Assembly: GCA_030587505.1 (NCBI GenBank)
Contig: JAUQYY010000393.1
Coordinates: 1 to 8,329 of the forward strand
Length of the DNA: 8,329 bases
DNA from: Candidatus Sigynarchaeota archaeon
GTDB lineage: Archaea > Asgardarchaeota > Jordarchaeia > Jordarchaeales > Jordarchaeaceae
Direction: 5' to 3'
Below the pieces are notes generated by a model. It saw nothing but the letters and a program-made list of their open reading frames with translations, was not told the DNA's origin and did not search any database. Made by a program: the position numbers and the translations under genes. Shown piece after piece: positions 1 through 6,194 of this stretch (within the stretch, counting starts at the first letter, position 1; each line of letters begins with the position of its first letter).

Positions 1-2
1 TG

Positions 3-413
3 GTCAATCTTCCCACTGAGGAGTTGCGTCTGCAGTTGGCATACGGCGAGGCGTTCGTCTATGCGAGCATTCTTCCTTCCTTTGATCCTACTTGGGTCTA
101 TGTCTTGAACGGGCTGGAGGTCAACGAATCTAGTGTTTTATCCCTAAGAACTGCGGTTTGGTACCTTTTCATCCTAGCGGGAGTGAGCATTCCTACCGCC
201 GCTGGCTTGTTCGGCATGAAAGGCTGGGGACGCTACCTCGGGTTGGTGGTGGGAATCGTGTTCATAGCGCTCGAGCTCGCTTTCGTTCCACTTACACTAC
301 TGTTAGAACCTAGGCTTCTCTCCCTTCTGTTTCTGTTAGGGTTTCCTTCCATGATGCTTGGAGTTGTAACGGTTGCGTACTTGCTGAGCGGCGTAAAACA
401 TGAGTTTGAATAA
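3..413 (+). CDS. Small multi-pass membrane protein, 5'-partial (paralog 1 of 3)
   Basis: The reading frame is open to the left edge of the window, so the gene is 5'-truncated; the in-frame TTG at 24 is unlikely to be the true start because no SD precedes it. Counting residues from that TTG, three hydrophobic helices are visible at about 42-62, 70-92 and 100-120; a first helix probably lies outside the window. Between the first two visible helices sits GLFGMKGWGR, and the protein ends in YLLSGVKHEFE. Both elements recur in modified form in the proteins at 762-1412 and 2648-3187, so the three are paralogs. Small archaeal membrane proteins ending in a V-K/R-x-x-F tail after the last helix are familiar, but I know no experimentally defined function. 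The positively charged loop and tail suggest a cytoplasmic C-terminus (inference). Confidence 0.75.
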   Translation, partial: VNLPTEELRLQLAYGEAFVYASILPSFDPTWVYVLNGLEVNESSVLSLRTAVWYLFILAGVSIPTAAGLFGMKGWGRYLGLVVGIVFIALELAFVPLTLLLEPRLLSLLFLLGFPSMMLGVVTVAYLLSGVKHEFE

Positions 414-529
414 GTCCGACGGAAGAGTTAAGGCGGTTTAGGTGTGAGTTTCTGAGGGAAAATGTTAATGTGCAACTAATTTGGGAAATGAACGTTGTAG
501 ATACTCGCCTCTGAAGGAGGATTGCCGAG

Positions 530-670
530 ATGTGTAGGTATCCTGCATCCATTGACAAACATAACCACCAGTGTTTTGGTCAGGGACGGTTTCCTCTGTT
601 GGGTGGAGGGATCAACCACCGGGATCGTGTGGTCTTCTATGTTACTGAATGGTTTCTGACGAAAAGCTGA
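530..670 (+). CDS. Possible 46-residue protein with a strong ribosome binding site
   Basis: An ATG at 530 opens a 46-codon frame ending in TGA at 668-670. It is preceded by AAGGAGG at 514-520, a nearly ideal archaeal SD with a nine-base spacer; that SD is the main reason to take the ORF seriously. The peptide has two cysteines (C2, C15), several histidines, a GRFPLLGGG segment near its middle and no hydrophobic helix. I recognise no family. A similar GWFPLLGTG segment occurs near the end of the frameshifted ORF at 1442-1745, which may mean a shared ancestry or may be chance. It sits alone in the 348-base gap between two membrane-protein paralogs. It could equally be the remnant of a larger gene. 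Confidence 0.35.
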   Translation: MCRYPASIDKHNHQCFGQGRFPLLGGGINHRDRVVFYVTEWFLTKS

Positions 671-739
671 TAATTGGTTGGAGGTGGCTCTAAACTAGAA
701 CGTGAATCCTGGAAAAATTCAGACTTAACGTGTTTCCTC

Positions 740-747
740 TTATTTAT
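740..747 (+). promoter_or_regulatory. Candidate TATA box for the 762 membrane-protein gene
   Basis: TTATTTAT resembles the archaeal box A. The usual spacing of about 26 bases would put the transcript start near 768-770, which fits a leaderless TTG start at 771 but not use of the GGAGG at 758-762. The two signals therefore conflict, and the site is tentative. Confidence 0.3.
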
Positions 748-761
748 GCGCAGTTCTGGAG

Positions 762-1412
762 GTGTTGTGTTTGGGTCTGGGTGGAAACCGAAATGCGATT
801 ACTGGTTGTAACGGTGGTGAGAGTACACCGATTCGCGGGGCGGTTGGCGTGAAGCTGATTGTGGTGCTTCTCCTGGCAAACTCTCTGGGATACTTCGCTT
901 TTGGCATCTACTACCTGACTGTCCTGCTTGACCCTTTCTCCCATATCTTTTCCGGCATCTTTCTGGACCCCAGCTTAGCTTACTTGTGGATTGGTAGTGG
1001 TAGTTGGGATGCGGTGTTTAGGGCGTTTCTCTCTATGACCATTGGAAGGAATCTTGTCTTTCAGGGCCTGCTTTTGGTTTCCCAGATTTTATTCCTCGCG
1101 GCTCTTGGCGCCCTGCTGGTCTTCGTGGCCTGGGGTTTGCTCCGGATGAGGAGCTGGGCGCGGAGAGCCACCATGTTGTACGCCGCACTCTATCCCGTCT
1201 TCATAATCATATACTTTCTGACACTCTGGTTTGCAGGCAACTGCGTTTTCAACATAAACCTGCTCACACTGCTATATCACTTCATCAGTTTCGATAACTC
1301 CATACCTCTCCTACACAAGAATCTGGTAATGATTTTAATGTTCGTAGCGTCCGCATTTTTCGTACTCGTTCCGATTTATCTGAACGGAAACGTGAAACAT
1401 AAGTTTAAGTAG
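762..1412 (+). CDS. Small multi-pass membrane protein (paralog 2 of 3)
   Basis: The frame is 216 codons from GTG 762. GGAGG at 758-762 overlaps that codon, so the in-frame TTG at 771, eight bases after the SD, is a better start and would give 213 residues. Numbering from 762, hydrophobic helices lie at about 28-55, 100-127, 136-157 and 187-207, with a longer extracytoplasmic-type loop at 56-99. The segment TPIRGAVGVKLI before helix 1 matches the R-P-x-G-V-x-L-I entry of the 2648 protein. GLLRMRSWARR after helix 2 and YLNGNVKHKFK at the very end match the other two paralogs. No catalytic motif is visible. The function is unknown; sensing, transport or stress roles are all unsupported. The neighbours are small ORFs rather than an operon partner. 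Confidence 0.8.
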   Translation: MLCLGLGGNRNAITGCNGGESTPIRGAVGVKLIVVLLLANSLGYFAFGIYYLTVLLDPFSHIFSGIFLDPSLAYLWIGSGSWDAVFRAFLSMTIGRNLVFQGLLLVSQILFLAALGALLVFVAWGLLRMRSWARRATMLYAALYPVFIIIYFLTLWFAGNCVFNINLLTLLYHFISFDNSIPLLHKNLVMILMFVASAFFVLVPIYLNGNVKHKFK

Positions 1413-1441
1413 AAAGGATTACATTTGACCTTCAGGGTAGG

Positions 1442-1745
1442 ATGATTTCGCCGCTGGTGTTCTTAGCTTTGACTGCTGTGTTCTCCGCCTTCGACATAGT
1501 TGGTTTTTGGAAAAAATTTCTTGAAAGGTAAAGCGGCGTGGGTGAAACATCAAAAAGCCTTAATGGTCTCCTTCAACGAGGTAGGGGTGGCGGAAGCGAT
1601 CGGGCGGTTCTTCACAGAAAAGAGCCACAGATTCAAAAGAATGGTTAAAACTTTTCTGAGTGATTACGGGTGGTTTCCACTGCTCGGGACTGGTACGAGT
1701 GCCATAGATACTACAGATAAATCCATTCACCTTCACCCTAATTGA
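1442..1745 (+). pseudogene. Putative frameshifted small membrane-anchored protein
   Basis: ATG 1442 opens a 29-codon frame whose peptide is a clean hydrophobic helix (roughly ISPLVFLALTAVFSAFDIVG) followed by a lysine-rich segment; it stops at 1529-1531. An overlapping frame, which can start with TTG 1500, continues to the TGA at 1743-1745. Removing one A from the A6 run at 1511-1516 joins them into a 100-residue protein: an N-terminal membrane helix, a basic region with many K, R and F residues, and a tail containing GWFPLLGTG. I recognise no family. Without the shift, neither half has a good SD. A T-rich run at 1750-1757 follows the stop. Either half alone could be noise, so the joined reading is an inference. 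Confidence 0.35.
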
Positions 1746-2015
1746 AACATGTTTTCCTTTTTAATAGAGAAAGTATGTGAAGAGTTTAAAACCTAAAACA
1801 TAGGGGAGGAAGTTCATTTAACTGGAAATGCACAAAATTTTAAGCATGCGAACCCAATTAACATTTAAAATCCCTTTAAGGAAGTTAAGAAATAGTAGCG
1901 AGGGTTGTTTAGAGATAGAACAGGAATAACTAGCGTCTCATAAATACCATGAAAAATCAGCACAAGGTAGTTAGCACAGCTCGCAATAAATCATACAAGA
2001 ATAGGTGAAGATAAA
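1746..2015 (+). other. AT-rich stretch without a convincing gene
   Basis: This 270-base stretch is AT-richer than its surroundings. It begins with a T-rich run (TTTTCCTTTTTAATA near 1750) that may end transcription of the upstream ORF. A 33-codon frame at 1828-1929 lacks a usable SD; the nearest GGAGG is about 18 bases away. ATAAATAC near 1940 and ATAAATCA near 1986 are weak TATA-like candidates for the nucleotidyltransferase gene that starts at 2016. I see no RNA gene or repeat. Confidence 0.4.
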
Positions 2016-2348
2016 ATGCGGAGGGAGATACCCCAAACCATGAAAAAGCTTTTGGTAGAGGTGAAAAAGCGTCTTAAGGAGATTTATGGGGATAACTTGA
2101 AAGACGTCATTTTGTGCGGTTCCTACGCTCGGGGAGATTTTTCTCAGGGTTCCGATATAGATCTCATAATCCTTTTGGGAGAAATGGAGCAGCGGATGAC
2201 CGAACGTAAAAAGTATTTCGATGCTATATGGGAATTAGAATTGAAATATGATATGGTAATATCTATCCTCCCTTTCAAAGAGGAAGAGTATAAAACCAGA
2301 AGATTACCTATCATCCTGAACGCTAAGAGAGAGGGAATTTCCATATGA
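2016..2348 (+). CDS. MNT-family nucleotidyltransferase (antitoxin-like partner of HEPN)
   Basis: This 110-residue protein is a minimal nucleotidyltransferase of the Pol beta superfamily. The nucleotide-binding and catalytic signature lies at residues 35-49: G35-S36, then the D47-x-D49 metal pair within SDIDLIIL. D79 in KYDMVISIL is the probable third carboxylate. The C-terminal LNAKREGISI is the usual end of these proteins. The ATG at 2016 is supported by AGGTGA at 2003-2008 with a seven-base spacer. Its stop overlaps the start of the HEPN gene in an ATGA junction, so the two are translationally coupled. In characterised MntA/HepT-type pairs, the MNT protein AMPylates and silences the HEPN RNase; that role is inferred here from family and gene order. 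All active-site residues appear intact. Confidence 0.92.
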   Translation: MRREIPQTMKKLLVEVKKRLKEIYGDNLKDVILCGSYARGDFSQGSDIDLIILLGEMEQRMTERKKYFDAIWELELKYDMVISILPFKEEEYKTRRLPIILNAKREGISI

Positions 2349-2632
2349 AAGACATTGACATTTCTGAACTCGTTAAAAAGGCGAATGAAAGCCTCGAAGC
2401 CGCAAAGCTGCTTTTAAGGGGAGGATACCCAGATTTTTCCGCCGGTCGTTCTTATTATTCGATGTTTTACGCGGCTCAAGCGATACTCCTAACGAGAAAT
2501 CTAGCGTTCTCTAAACACTCAACCGTCATATCAGCCTTTGGAAAAGAGTTCATCAAAAACGGTTTGCTTCCACCAACTTTGCATCTCCAAGAGTGTCTGG
2601 CCTCCCTGTACAAAAGGTTAAGTTCGTGTTGA
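2345..2632 (+). CDS. HEPN-domain protein, probably C-terminally truncated
   Basis: The 95-residue product matches the N-terminal two thirds of a HEPN domain: helix 1 with ANESLEAAKLLL (residues 13-24), then the hallmark RSYYSMFYAAQAIL (35-48), SKHSTVISAFGKEFI (56-70) and GLLPPTLH (73-80). Family members usually run to about 120-135 residues, with an R-x-x-x-D-Y element followed by one more helix. Here the sequence reaches LYKRLSSC and stops at 2630-2632, so the D-Y and the last helix are absent. Sixteen bases later the next gene begins, with its SD at 2632-2638. The gene is coupled to the upstream nucleotidyltransferase by an ATGA overlap. HEPN proteins of such pairs are typically RNase toxins; this one may be inactive. 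No one-base shift restores the missing part in the downstream bases. Confidence 0.88.
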   Translation: MKDIDISELVKKANESLEAAKLLLRGGYPDFSAGRSYYSMFYAAQAILLTRNLAFSKHSTVISAFGKEFIKNGLLPPTLHLQECLASLYKRLSSC

Positions 2633-2647
2633 AGGAGGAAAAAGGTT

Positions 2648-3187
2648 GTGGATTCGAATGCCGAGCGCGAGAGGAGTGGGGTAGGAAACGCCAAGCCCAG
2701 ACCGCCGGGTGTAATCCTGATCTGGGTGTACCTACTCTCTGTCGCGGTGGTGTGCCTAGTCGTTTCGCTTTTGTACGCGAGCAGTATTGGCAGGAGTGGA
2801 GGGTTTTTTGGAACCTGGGGCCTGGATCCCATCCTGGTTTACACCGTTGTGTACCTCACCGACCAGATAAGGTTTAGCGAGTACCAGTCTTGGGCCCTGT
2901 TCTTCCTGCTGCTGGGCGGATTCCTCCTCTCCTCGGCCTACGGCCTCTACGAGATGAAGAAACCGGGGAGGATAATGGCCGTGGCCTGCGCCCTGCTGCA
3001 CGTCGCCGCCGGCCTCTACGCTCTGACCTTCGCCCTCCCTCACCTCCACACACCCACACTGCTTCTGATTCTCTACATGCCCGCCTGCCTCCCCACCCTC
3101 GGGGTGCTTGGAGGAGTAAGTGCGTTAGTCATAGGGGCGGCGATGCTGGTGTACCTGCTCGGGGACGTGAGGCACCATTTCGAGTAG
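2648..3187 (+). CDS. Small four-helix membrane protein (paralog 3 of 3)
   Basis: The protein has 179 residues from GTG 2648, supported by AAGGAGG at 2632-2638 with a nine-base spacer. A charged N-terminus of about 17 residues leads into RPPGVILI, the entry typical of archaeal 'RPxGV' small membrane proteins. Hydrophobic helices lie at about 21-44, 82-101, 109-130 and 153-171, with another hydrophobic stretch at 137-147. GLYEMKKPGR at 99-108 and the terminal YLLGDVRHHFE align with the signatures of the paralogs at 3-413 and 762-1412. Its middle part is clearly GC-richer than the flanking DNA, unlike the AT-rich region before the MNT/HEPN pair. It follows the shortened HEPN gene directly, so its arrival may have cut that gene. 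The function is unknown. Confidence 0.85.
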   Translation: MDSNAERERSGVGNAKPRPPGVILIWVYLLSVAVVCLVVSLLYASSIGRSGGFFGTWGLDPILVYTVVYLTDQIRFSEYQSWALFFLLLGGFLLSSAYGLYEMKKPGRIMAVACALLHVAAGLYALTFALPHLHTPTLLLILYMPACLPTLGVLGGVSALVIGAAMLVYLLGDVRHHFE

Positions 3188-3247
3188 AACAGTGCTGGCC
3201 ACACCGATTCATACCAATAGATATGAGATTAACCTACCCCTTGAATC

Positions 3248-4597
3248 TTATCTAAGAGAAATTATCATTCTAAATGTTAGCGAGATTAACTTTCTTGTTA
3301 AATTCCATTTTAGGAAGGGTCCTAGTAGCTTTGAGAGTATTGATTTGTCTTCTAGCTCTACCGCTGTTTTTTCTATCTCCGGCGGGAAGGGCTCTATCCA
3401 GTACTTTTTCCCTGTTCTGACAATGTTTGCGATTGGGTGGGCTAAGACTGTTCCGATTATGTCCCACGCTCTCTCCCTGTGTCTGTGTGCTGGTTGCTCC
3501 CCTGCCGCCATCTGGACTAGTTCGAAAATGTGGTAGACGGGCATTTTGACTTCGAGGAGTTCCTTTGCCACTAAGAGGATCCATAGACACCCGGAGCAGT
3601 GTACTACCAAGGCGTCTGCGTGGCTCTGCTCCGCTTCTTTGAATCTGTTTCGTGAATAGTCTATAATGTCGAGCATACTGTAGCGTCTCGCGCCTGCGCC
3701 GAAACCGCAGCACAGGGAATTTTCTCTGCAGTGTTGCATCTCTACGAGTTCTGCGCCCGTGGCTTTTATCAGCTTTCTGGTGGTGTCGAAAAATTCGGGG
3801 CCTATCGCTTTTGACCAGCAGCTATCGTGCAGTGTGACTTTCATGTTAACCTTCGTTTTCAGCTTTATGTCTCCCTTTTCGATTCTCTCAAGGAGCCACT
3901 CCTCTAGACACTGGAGTTCAGTGTCGAATTTGATTCCGAATTTTTCGGGTAGGATTTTTTTCAGCATAATGTACTCGTGTTCATTGAACAGGATAACCTT
4001 CTTCGCACCCAGTTTTTCGAGCTGCTTCTCTACCCGCTTCCCCACCTGCTCAACCACGTCGAACAGTCCGAGCTGGTAGAAGAGGGCTCCACAGGTCCAG
4101 TAATCCGCGGTGCCGGTGAAGGCAAAGCCTTCTAAGAGTTTGGAGTGTGTGAGGTAGGGGACGAGACTGGTCATTGATCCCCCTAGCATGAACACTTCCG
4201 ACCTCTTCGGATTCAACCATGACTGAATCGTTTTCCGCTCATCCTCGGGGAATTTTTTCCACAGAGCCGCCCAAAGGTTTCGGGGATGATTGGGTGACAG
4301 CAGCTTCATGGTCTGCCCCAAACCCTTCTCCCTGTACCGCTCGTACCACCTGTACAGTATCAGCTCGTATGGATCCGCGTTCTCAGGGCAGTAGGTGTCG
4401 CAGGAGAGGCAAGTGGTGCACTCCCGCAGGATGTCGGTTTTTTCACCGTTAATAAGCCTCCTGATCTCCTGCCTAGCCCGCGGGGGAGGTAGCCGCATAA
4501 CCGGGCACTTCGAGAGGCAAACACCACACTCGGTGCAGGAGTCCAGCCTAAAAAAATTGTATCTTTCTCTGTTCTCGCTCATTTTCATGCCCTTCAC
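3248..4597 (-). CDS. HdrD/GlpC-like iron-sulfur protein with 4Fe-4S and CCG domains
   Basis: This is an electron-transfer or disulfide-reductase-type subunit. Numbering from the GTG at 4597 (449 residues), two 4Fe-4S motifs are complete: C21, C24, C27, C31 and C60, C63, C66, C70, each CxxCxxC followed by CP. A complete C-terminal CCG domain follows: C260 (HDSC), C296-C297 (LCCGFG), C334 and C337 (HCSGC), fitting CX35CCX36CXXC. The preceding CCG-like domain (about 133-235) keeps the fold-like sequence but has only C169 in WTCG; the expected first cysteine position reads LGG and the closing CxxC is missing. After residue 370 comes an unusual basic, amphipathic tail of about 80 residues that might contact the membrane. 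In-frame ATGs at 4588 and 4582 are alternative starts, and 4588 fits a leaderless transcript. No HdrE, HdrB or dehydrogenase partner gene is nearby, so the electron donor and acceptor cannot be named. Confidence 0.9.
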   Translation of the reverse strand: MKGMKMSENRERYNFFRLDSCTECGVCLSKCPVMRLPPPRARQEIRRLINGEKTDILRECTTCLSCDTYCPENADPYELILYRWYERYREKGLGQTMKLLSPNHPRNLWAALWKKFPEDERKTIQSWLNPKRSEVFMLGGSMTSLVPYLTHSKLLEGFAFTGTADYWTCGALFYQLGLFDVVEQVGKRVEKQLEKLGAKKVILFNEHEYIMLKKILPEKFGIKFDTELQCLEEWLLERIEKGDIKLKTKVNMKVTLHDSCWSKAIGPEFFDTTRKLIKATGAELVEMQHCRENSLCCGFGAGARRYSMLDIIDYSRNRFKEAEQSHADALVVHCSGCLWILLVAKELLEVKMPVYHIFELVQMAAGEQPAHRHRERAWDIIGTVLAHPIANIVRTGKKYWIEPFPPEIEKTAVELEDKSILSKLLGPFLKWNLTRKLISLTFRMIISLR

Positions 4598-4600
4598 AAG

Positions 4601-4616
4601 ACAATGTTATTGTAAA
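4601..4616 (-). promoter_or_regulatory. Candidate promoter and operator of the iron-sulfur protein gene
   Basis: On the minus strand TTTACAAT (4616-4609) lies about 24 bases before the ATG at 4588, a spacing suited to a leaderless archaeal transcript. A perfect inverted repeat, ACAAT-GTT-ATTGT (4601-4613), overlaps this TATA-like element and could be a repressor site. The arms are only five bases long, so chance is possible. Confidence 0.35.
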
Positions 4617-4819
4617 GAGAGAAACTTGTTAAAAAAACATTTTGTTACTCGGTTAAGCTGCGCCCTTTTTATAGTTTCGACGGATACCTGTGTAAACCCT
4701 GTGTTGAATGCGGCTTCATGAAGTTCACAGATTAAATTCACTCGCTTGGGGTGTTCCTAGCAGTGTAGCCGACGCCATTCGAGAACAAAAGCTGAGTAGG
4801 AATGCCTGCTTCTAGACAG

Positions 4820-4828
4820 ATTTATTAA
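4820..4828 (+). promoter_or_regulatory. Candidate TATA box of the RHH/RelE operon
   Basis: ATTTATTAA lies about 30 bases before the ATG at 4856, a distance consistent with a leaderless or very short-leader archaeal transcript. No clear SD precedes the ATG, which agrees with a leaderless start. RHH antitoxins usually bind their own promoter, so autoregulation here is expected but not shown. Confidence 0.45.
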
Positions 4829-4855
4829 CTATTACCCGATTAGTAGGTTTACGGG

Positions 4856-5080
4856 ATGATTATGATTCAGATTCGACTCGAGCTGCCTGAAAAAATTGTG
4901 GAGCGGATAGACAGGTGGGTGAAGGAGGGACGCTTTAAGGATAGAAGCGAAGCCATTAGAACAATCATCGCCCTTTACGAGGAAAGGGAAAAAACTCGAG
5001 AGTTTTACGAAATGCTCATCAAAAGAAGCAGAGAAGCACAAAAGAAACCGGAGATTCTAGTTCCCTTCGAGGAAACCTGA
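4856..5080 (+). CDS. RHH (CopG/MetJ-fold) antitoxin-type DNA-binding protein
   Basis: This 74-residue protein has the ribbon-helix-helix pattern: a short beta strand, MIQIRLELP (about residues 3-11), helix A, EKIVERIDRWVKEG (12-25), and helix B, DRSEAIRTIIALYEE (29-43). A charged tail follows and ends in ILVPFEET; in this class the tail usually wraps the toxin. The strand residues Q5 and R7 would contact DNA in the dimer. The first ATG at 4856 and the second at 4862 are both possible starts. The next gene begins on the base after its stop, so they form one operon. By family it represses its own promoter and neutralises the RelE-type partner. The gene itself looks intact. Confidence 0.9.
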   Translation: MIMIQIRLELPEKIVERIDRWVKEGRFKDRSEAIRTIIALYEEREKTREFYEMLIKRSREAQKKPEILVPFEET

Positions 5081-5348
5081 ATGACGTATAGGATTTTTCT
5101 CCACCCGAAGGCGAAAAAAAGCTCTCGACAAACTAGACCCAAAAATGGGAGGAAGAATAAGAGAGAAGATAAGGGAGTTGAGAGAACTTCCAAGACAAGG
5201 TGAACACTTGCGATACTCTCCTTTTTGGAAGCTGAGAATTGGAAACTACAGGGTAATATATGAAATCGACGAAGAGAGGCGGCGAGTGATAATCCTATTC
5301 ATAGGTCACAGGAGAACCGTCTACGATGTTTTCTCAAAACTTTTATAG
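5081..5348 (+). pseudogene. RelE/ParE-type toxin with a one-base frameshift
   Basis: ATG 5081 directly follows the antitoxin stop. The first frame reads MTYRIFLHPKAKK and then goes out of register at an A7 run (5114-5120), ending at a TGA at 5201-5203 after 40 codons. Removing one A gives an uninterrupted 88-residue protein: AKKALDKLDPKMGGRIREKI, then a ...LPRQGEHLRYSPFWKLRIG segment, NYRVIYEID, and VIILFIGHRRTVYD before the stop at 5346-5348. Length and motifs are those of archaeal RelE mRNA interferases; the YRVIY and GHR-x-x-x-Y elements carry the residues expected for the active site. The in-frame ATG at 5145 has no SD and would lack the first strand and helix. The frameshift may be a sequencing error, a genuine inactivation, or a slippage site. 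Family assignment of the joined sequence is secure; the functional state is not. Confidence 0.88.
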
Positions 5349-5380
5349 AGGGAGTCATACAGACGCAGATATTCTTTGAA

Positions 5381-5420
5381 TGGCTTTCCCAGATTACTGT
5401 CTGTTAAAAAATCTGGGCCA
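5381..5420 (+). terminator. Hairpin downstream of the toxin gene
   Basis: CCCAGATT (5388-5395) and AATCTGGG (5410-5417) form a perfect eight-base stem with a 14-base loop. TGG (5381-5383) and CCA (5418-5420) can extend it across a four-base bulge. It lies 33 bases after the RelE stop and about 55 bases before the next gene. No T-run follows, so it could be an mRNA-end or leader structure rather than a classical terminator. Confidence 0.35.
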
Positions 5421-5474
5421 GCGATTGGTGGTTAGTAAGAGTTTTAAGGGTGCTTGGTTTAAGGTGTTTGAGAG

Positions 5475-6194
5475 GTGGCTTTTTTGTTTGGCTTCTCGGA
5501 TCCCATTGAAACGTTCAGTACAATTGGAATATTTGTCACCGTGGCTGTTATGGCGGTCTTCATAGGGGTTTACATCTGGGGCACAAGATACAACAAGATG
5601 CTCATAAGAAGGTTTGGTGCTATTTTAAAGACAGAACTCGGTCCAAAGTGTGAGAAAAAGAAGGAGCAGGTTTACAGGTCCAGCGGCTTCAGGCTGTATT
5701 GTGAAACCAAGAAGAAGGTTCCTCTCAAAAACTGGGAAGTTGTTCTCTTCCTCCTGAACCGGGAAAACCTCATCCACCACATCATCTCAAAGTTCCGCCC
5801 CCACCACGACATGCTTCTCACAACGGCTAATTTCCTCACCAAACCAAGGGTTCGCCTCGAAATCATCAACACCACCAGCAAGGAAATCACAAAAGAGGAC
5901 AAAGAGACCCTTGAAGGACTGGAAAAGGTGAACGCTCCGAGAATGGAGAGGAAGTTCGTGGTAAAGGCCTCAGACCCGAAGAGTGCTGAGGAACTTTTCC
6001 AGGACGACGAGTTCGTAAGACTGGTTAGAAAACTGGGCGACGATTTTGTTCGAATGTCGGTCACGGAGAAACCCCCCCACCTATTGTTCGCAAGTCGAGC
6101 GAGAGAATCCACGCTGATAAGCCACGTGAGACTGGCTGAGAGAGTTGGAGACTACTTCAAACCCAGGAAGAGAAAACCCAAAATACTTGGATAA
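5475..6194 (+). CDS. Single-pass membrane protein of unknown function
   Basis: The 239 residues start from GTG 5475, supported by AAGGTG at 5461-5466 with an eight-base spacer. After a short N-terminus, one membrane helix spans about residues 15-35 (from STIGIFVTVA onward) and is followed by K/R-rich sequence, which favours a cytoplasmic C-terminal domain. That domain of about 200 residues has a mixed alpha/beta look: a CE-KKKEQ segment near 59-65, NWEVVLFLLNRENLIHHIISK (86-106), a long acidic and basic helix around 135-160, and DDEFVRLVRKLGDDFVRMSV (177-196). No catalytic motif is recognisable, and I do not recognise the family. It ends in a basic PRKRKPKILG. A one-base shift at 6180-6183 would add about 32 further charged residues ending at 6291, so the true C-terminus is uncertain. 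It stands between a toxin-antitoxin operon and a membrane peptidase. Confidence 0.8.
   Translation: MAFLFGFSDPIETFSTIGIFVTVAVMAVFIGVYIWGTRYNKMLIRRFGAILKTELGPKCEKKKEQVYRSSGFRLYCETKKKVPLKNWEVVLFLLNRENLIHHIISKFRPHHDMLLTTANFLTKPRVRLEIINTTSKEITKEDKETLEGLEKVNAPRMERKFVVKASDPKSAEELFQDDEFVRLVRKLGDDFVRMSVTEKPPHLLFASRARESTLISHVRLAERVGDYFKPRKRKPKILG

Noticed and set aside
1828..1929. A 33-codon ORF in the AT-rich region before the MNT gene
   Set aside because: The nearest SD is about 18 bases away, and the composition follows the AT-rich background.
2593..2877. A 94-codon plus-strand frame overlapping the end of the HEPN gene, tested as a frameshifted HEPN C-terminus
   Set aside because: It has no R-x-x-x-D-Y element or HEPN-like last helix, and it runs out of frame through the well-supported membrane-protein gene.
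4600..4660. CRISPR-like or direct repeats around the A- and T-rich segments
   Set aside because: Only short low-complexity matches are present, with no regular spacing or repeat unit.
4708..4815. A 35-codon ORF from ATG 4708 with a TATA-like TTTTTATAG at 4666-4674 upstream
   Set aside because: The peptide looks acceptable, but there is no SD, no recognisable family, and such short frames are common by chance in a 258-base intergenic gap.
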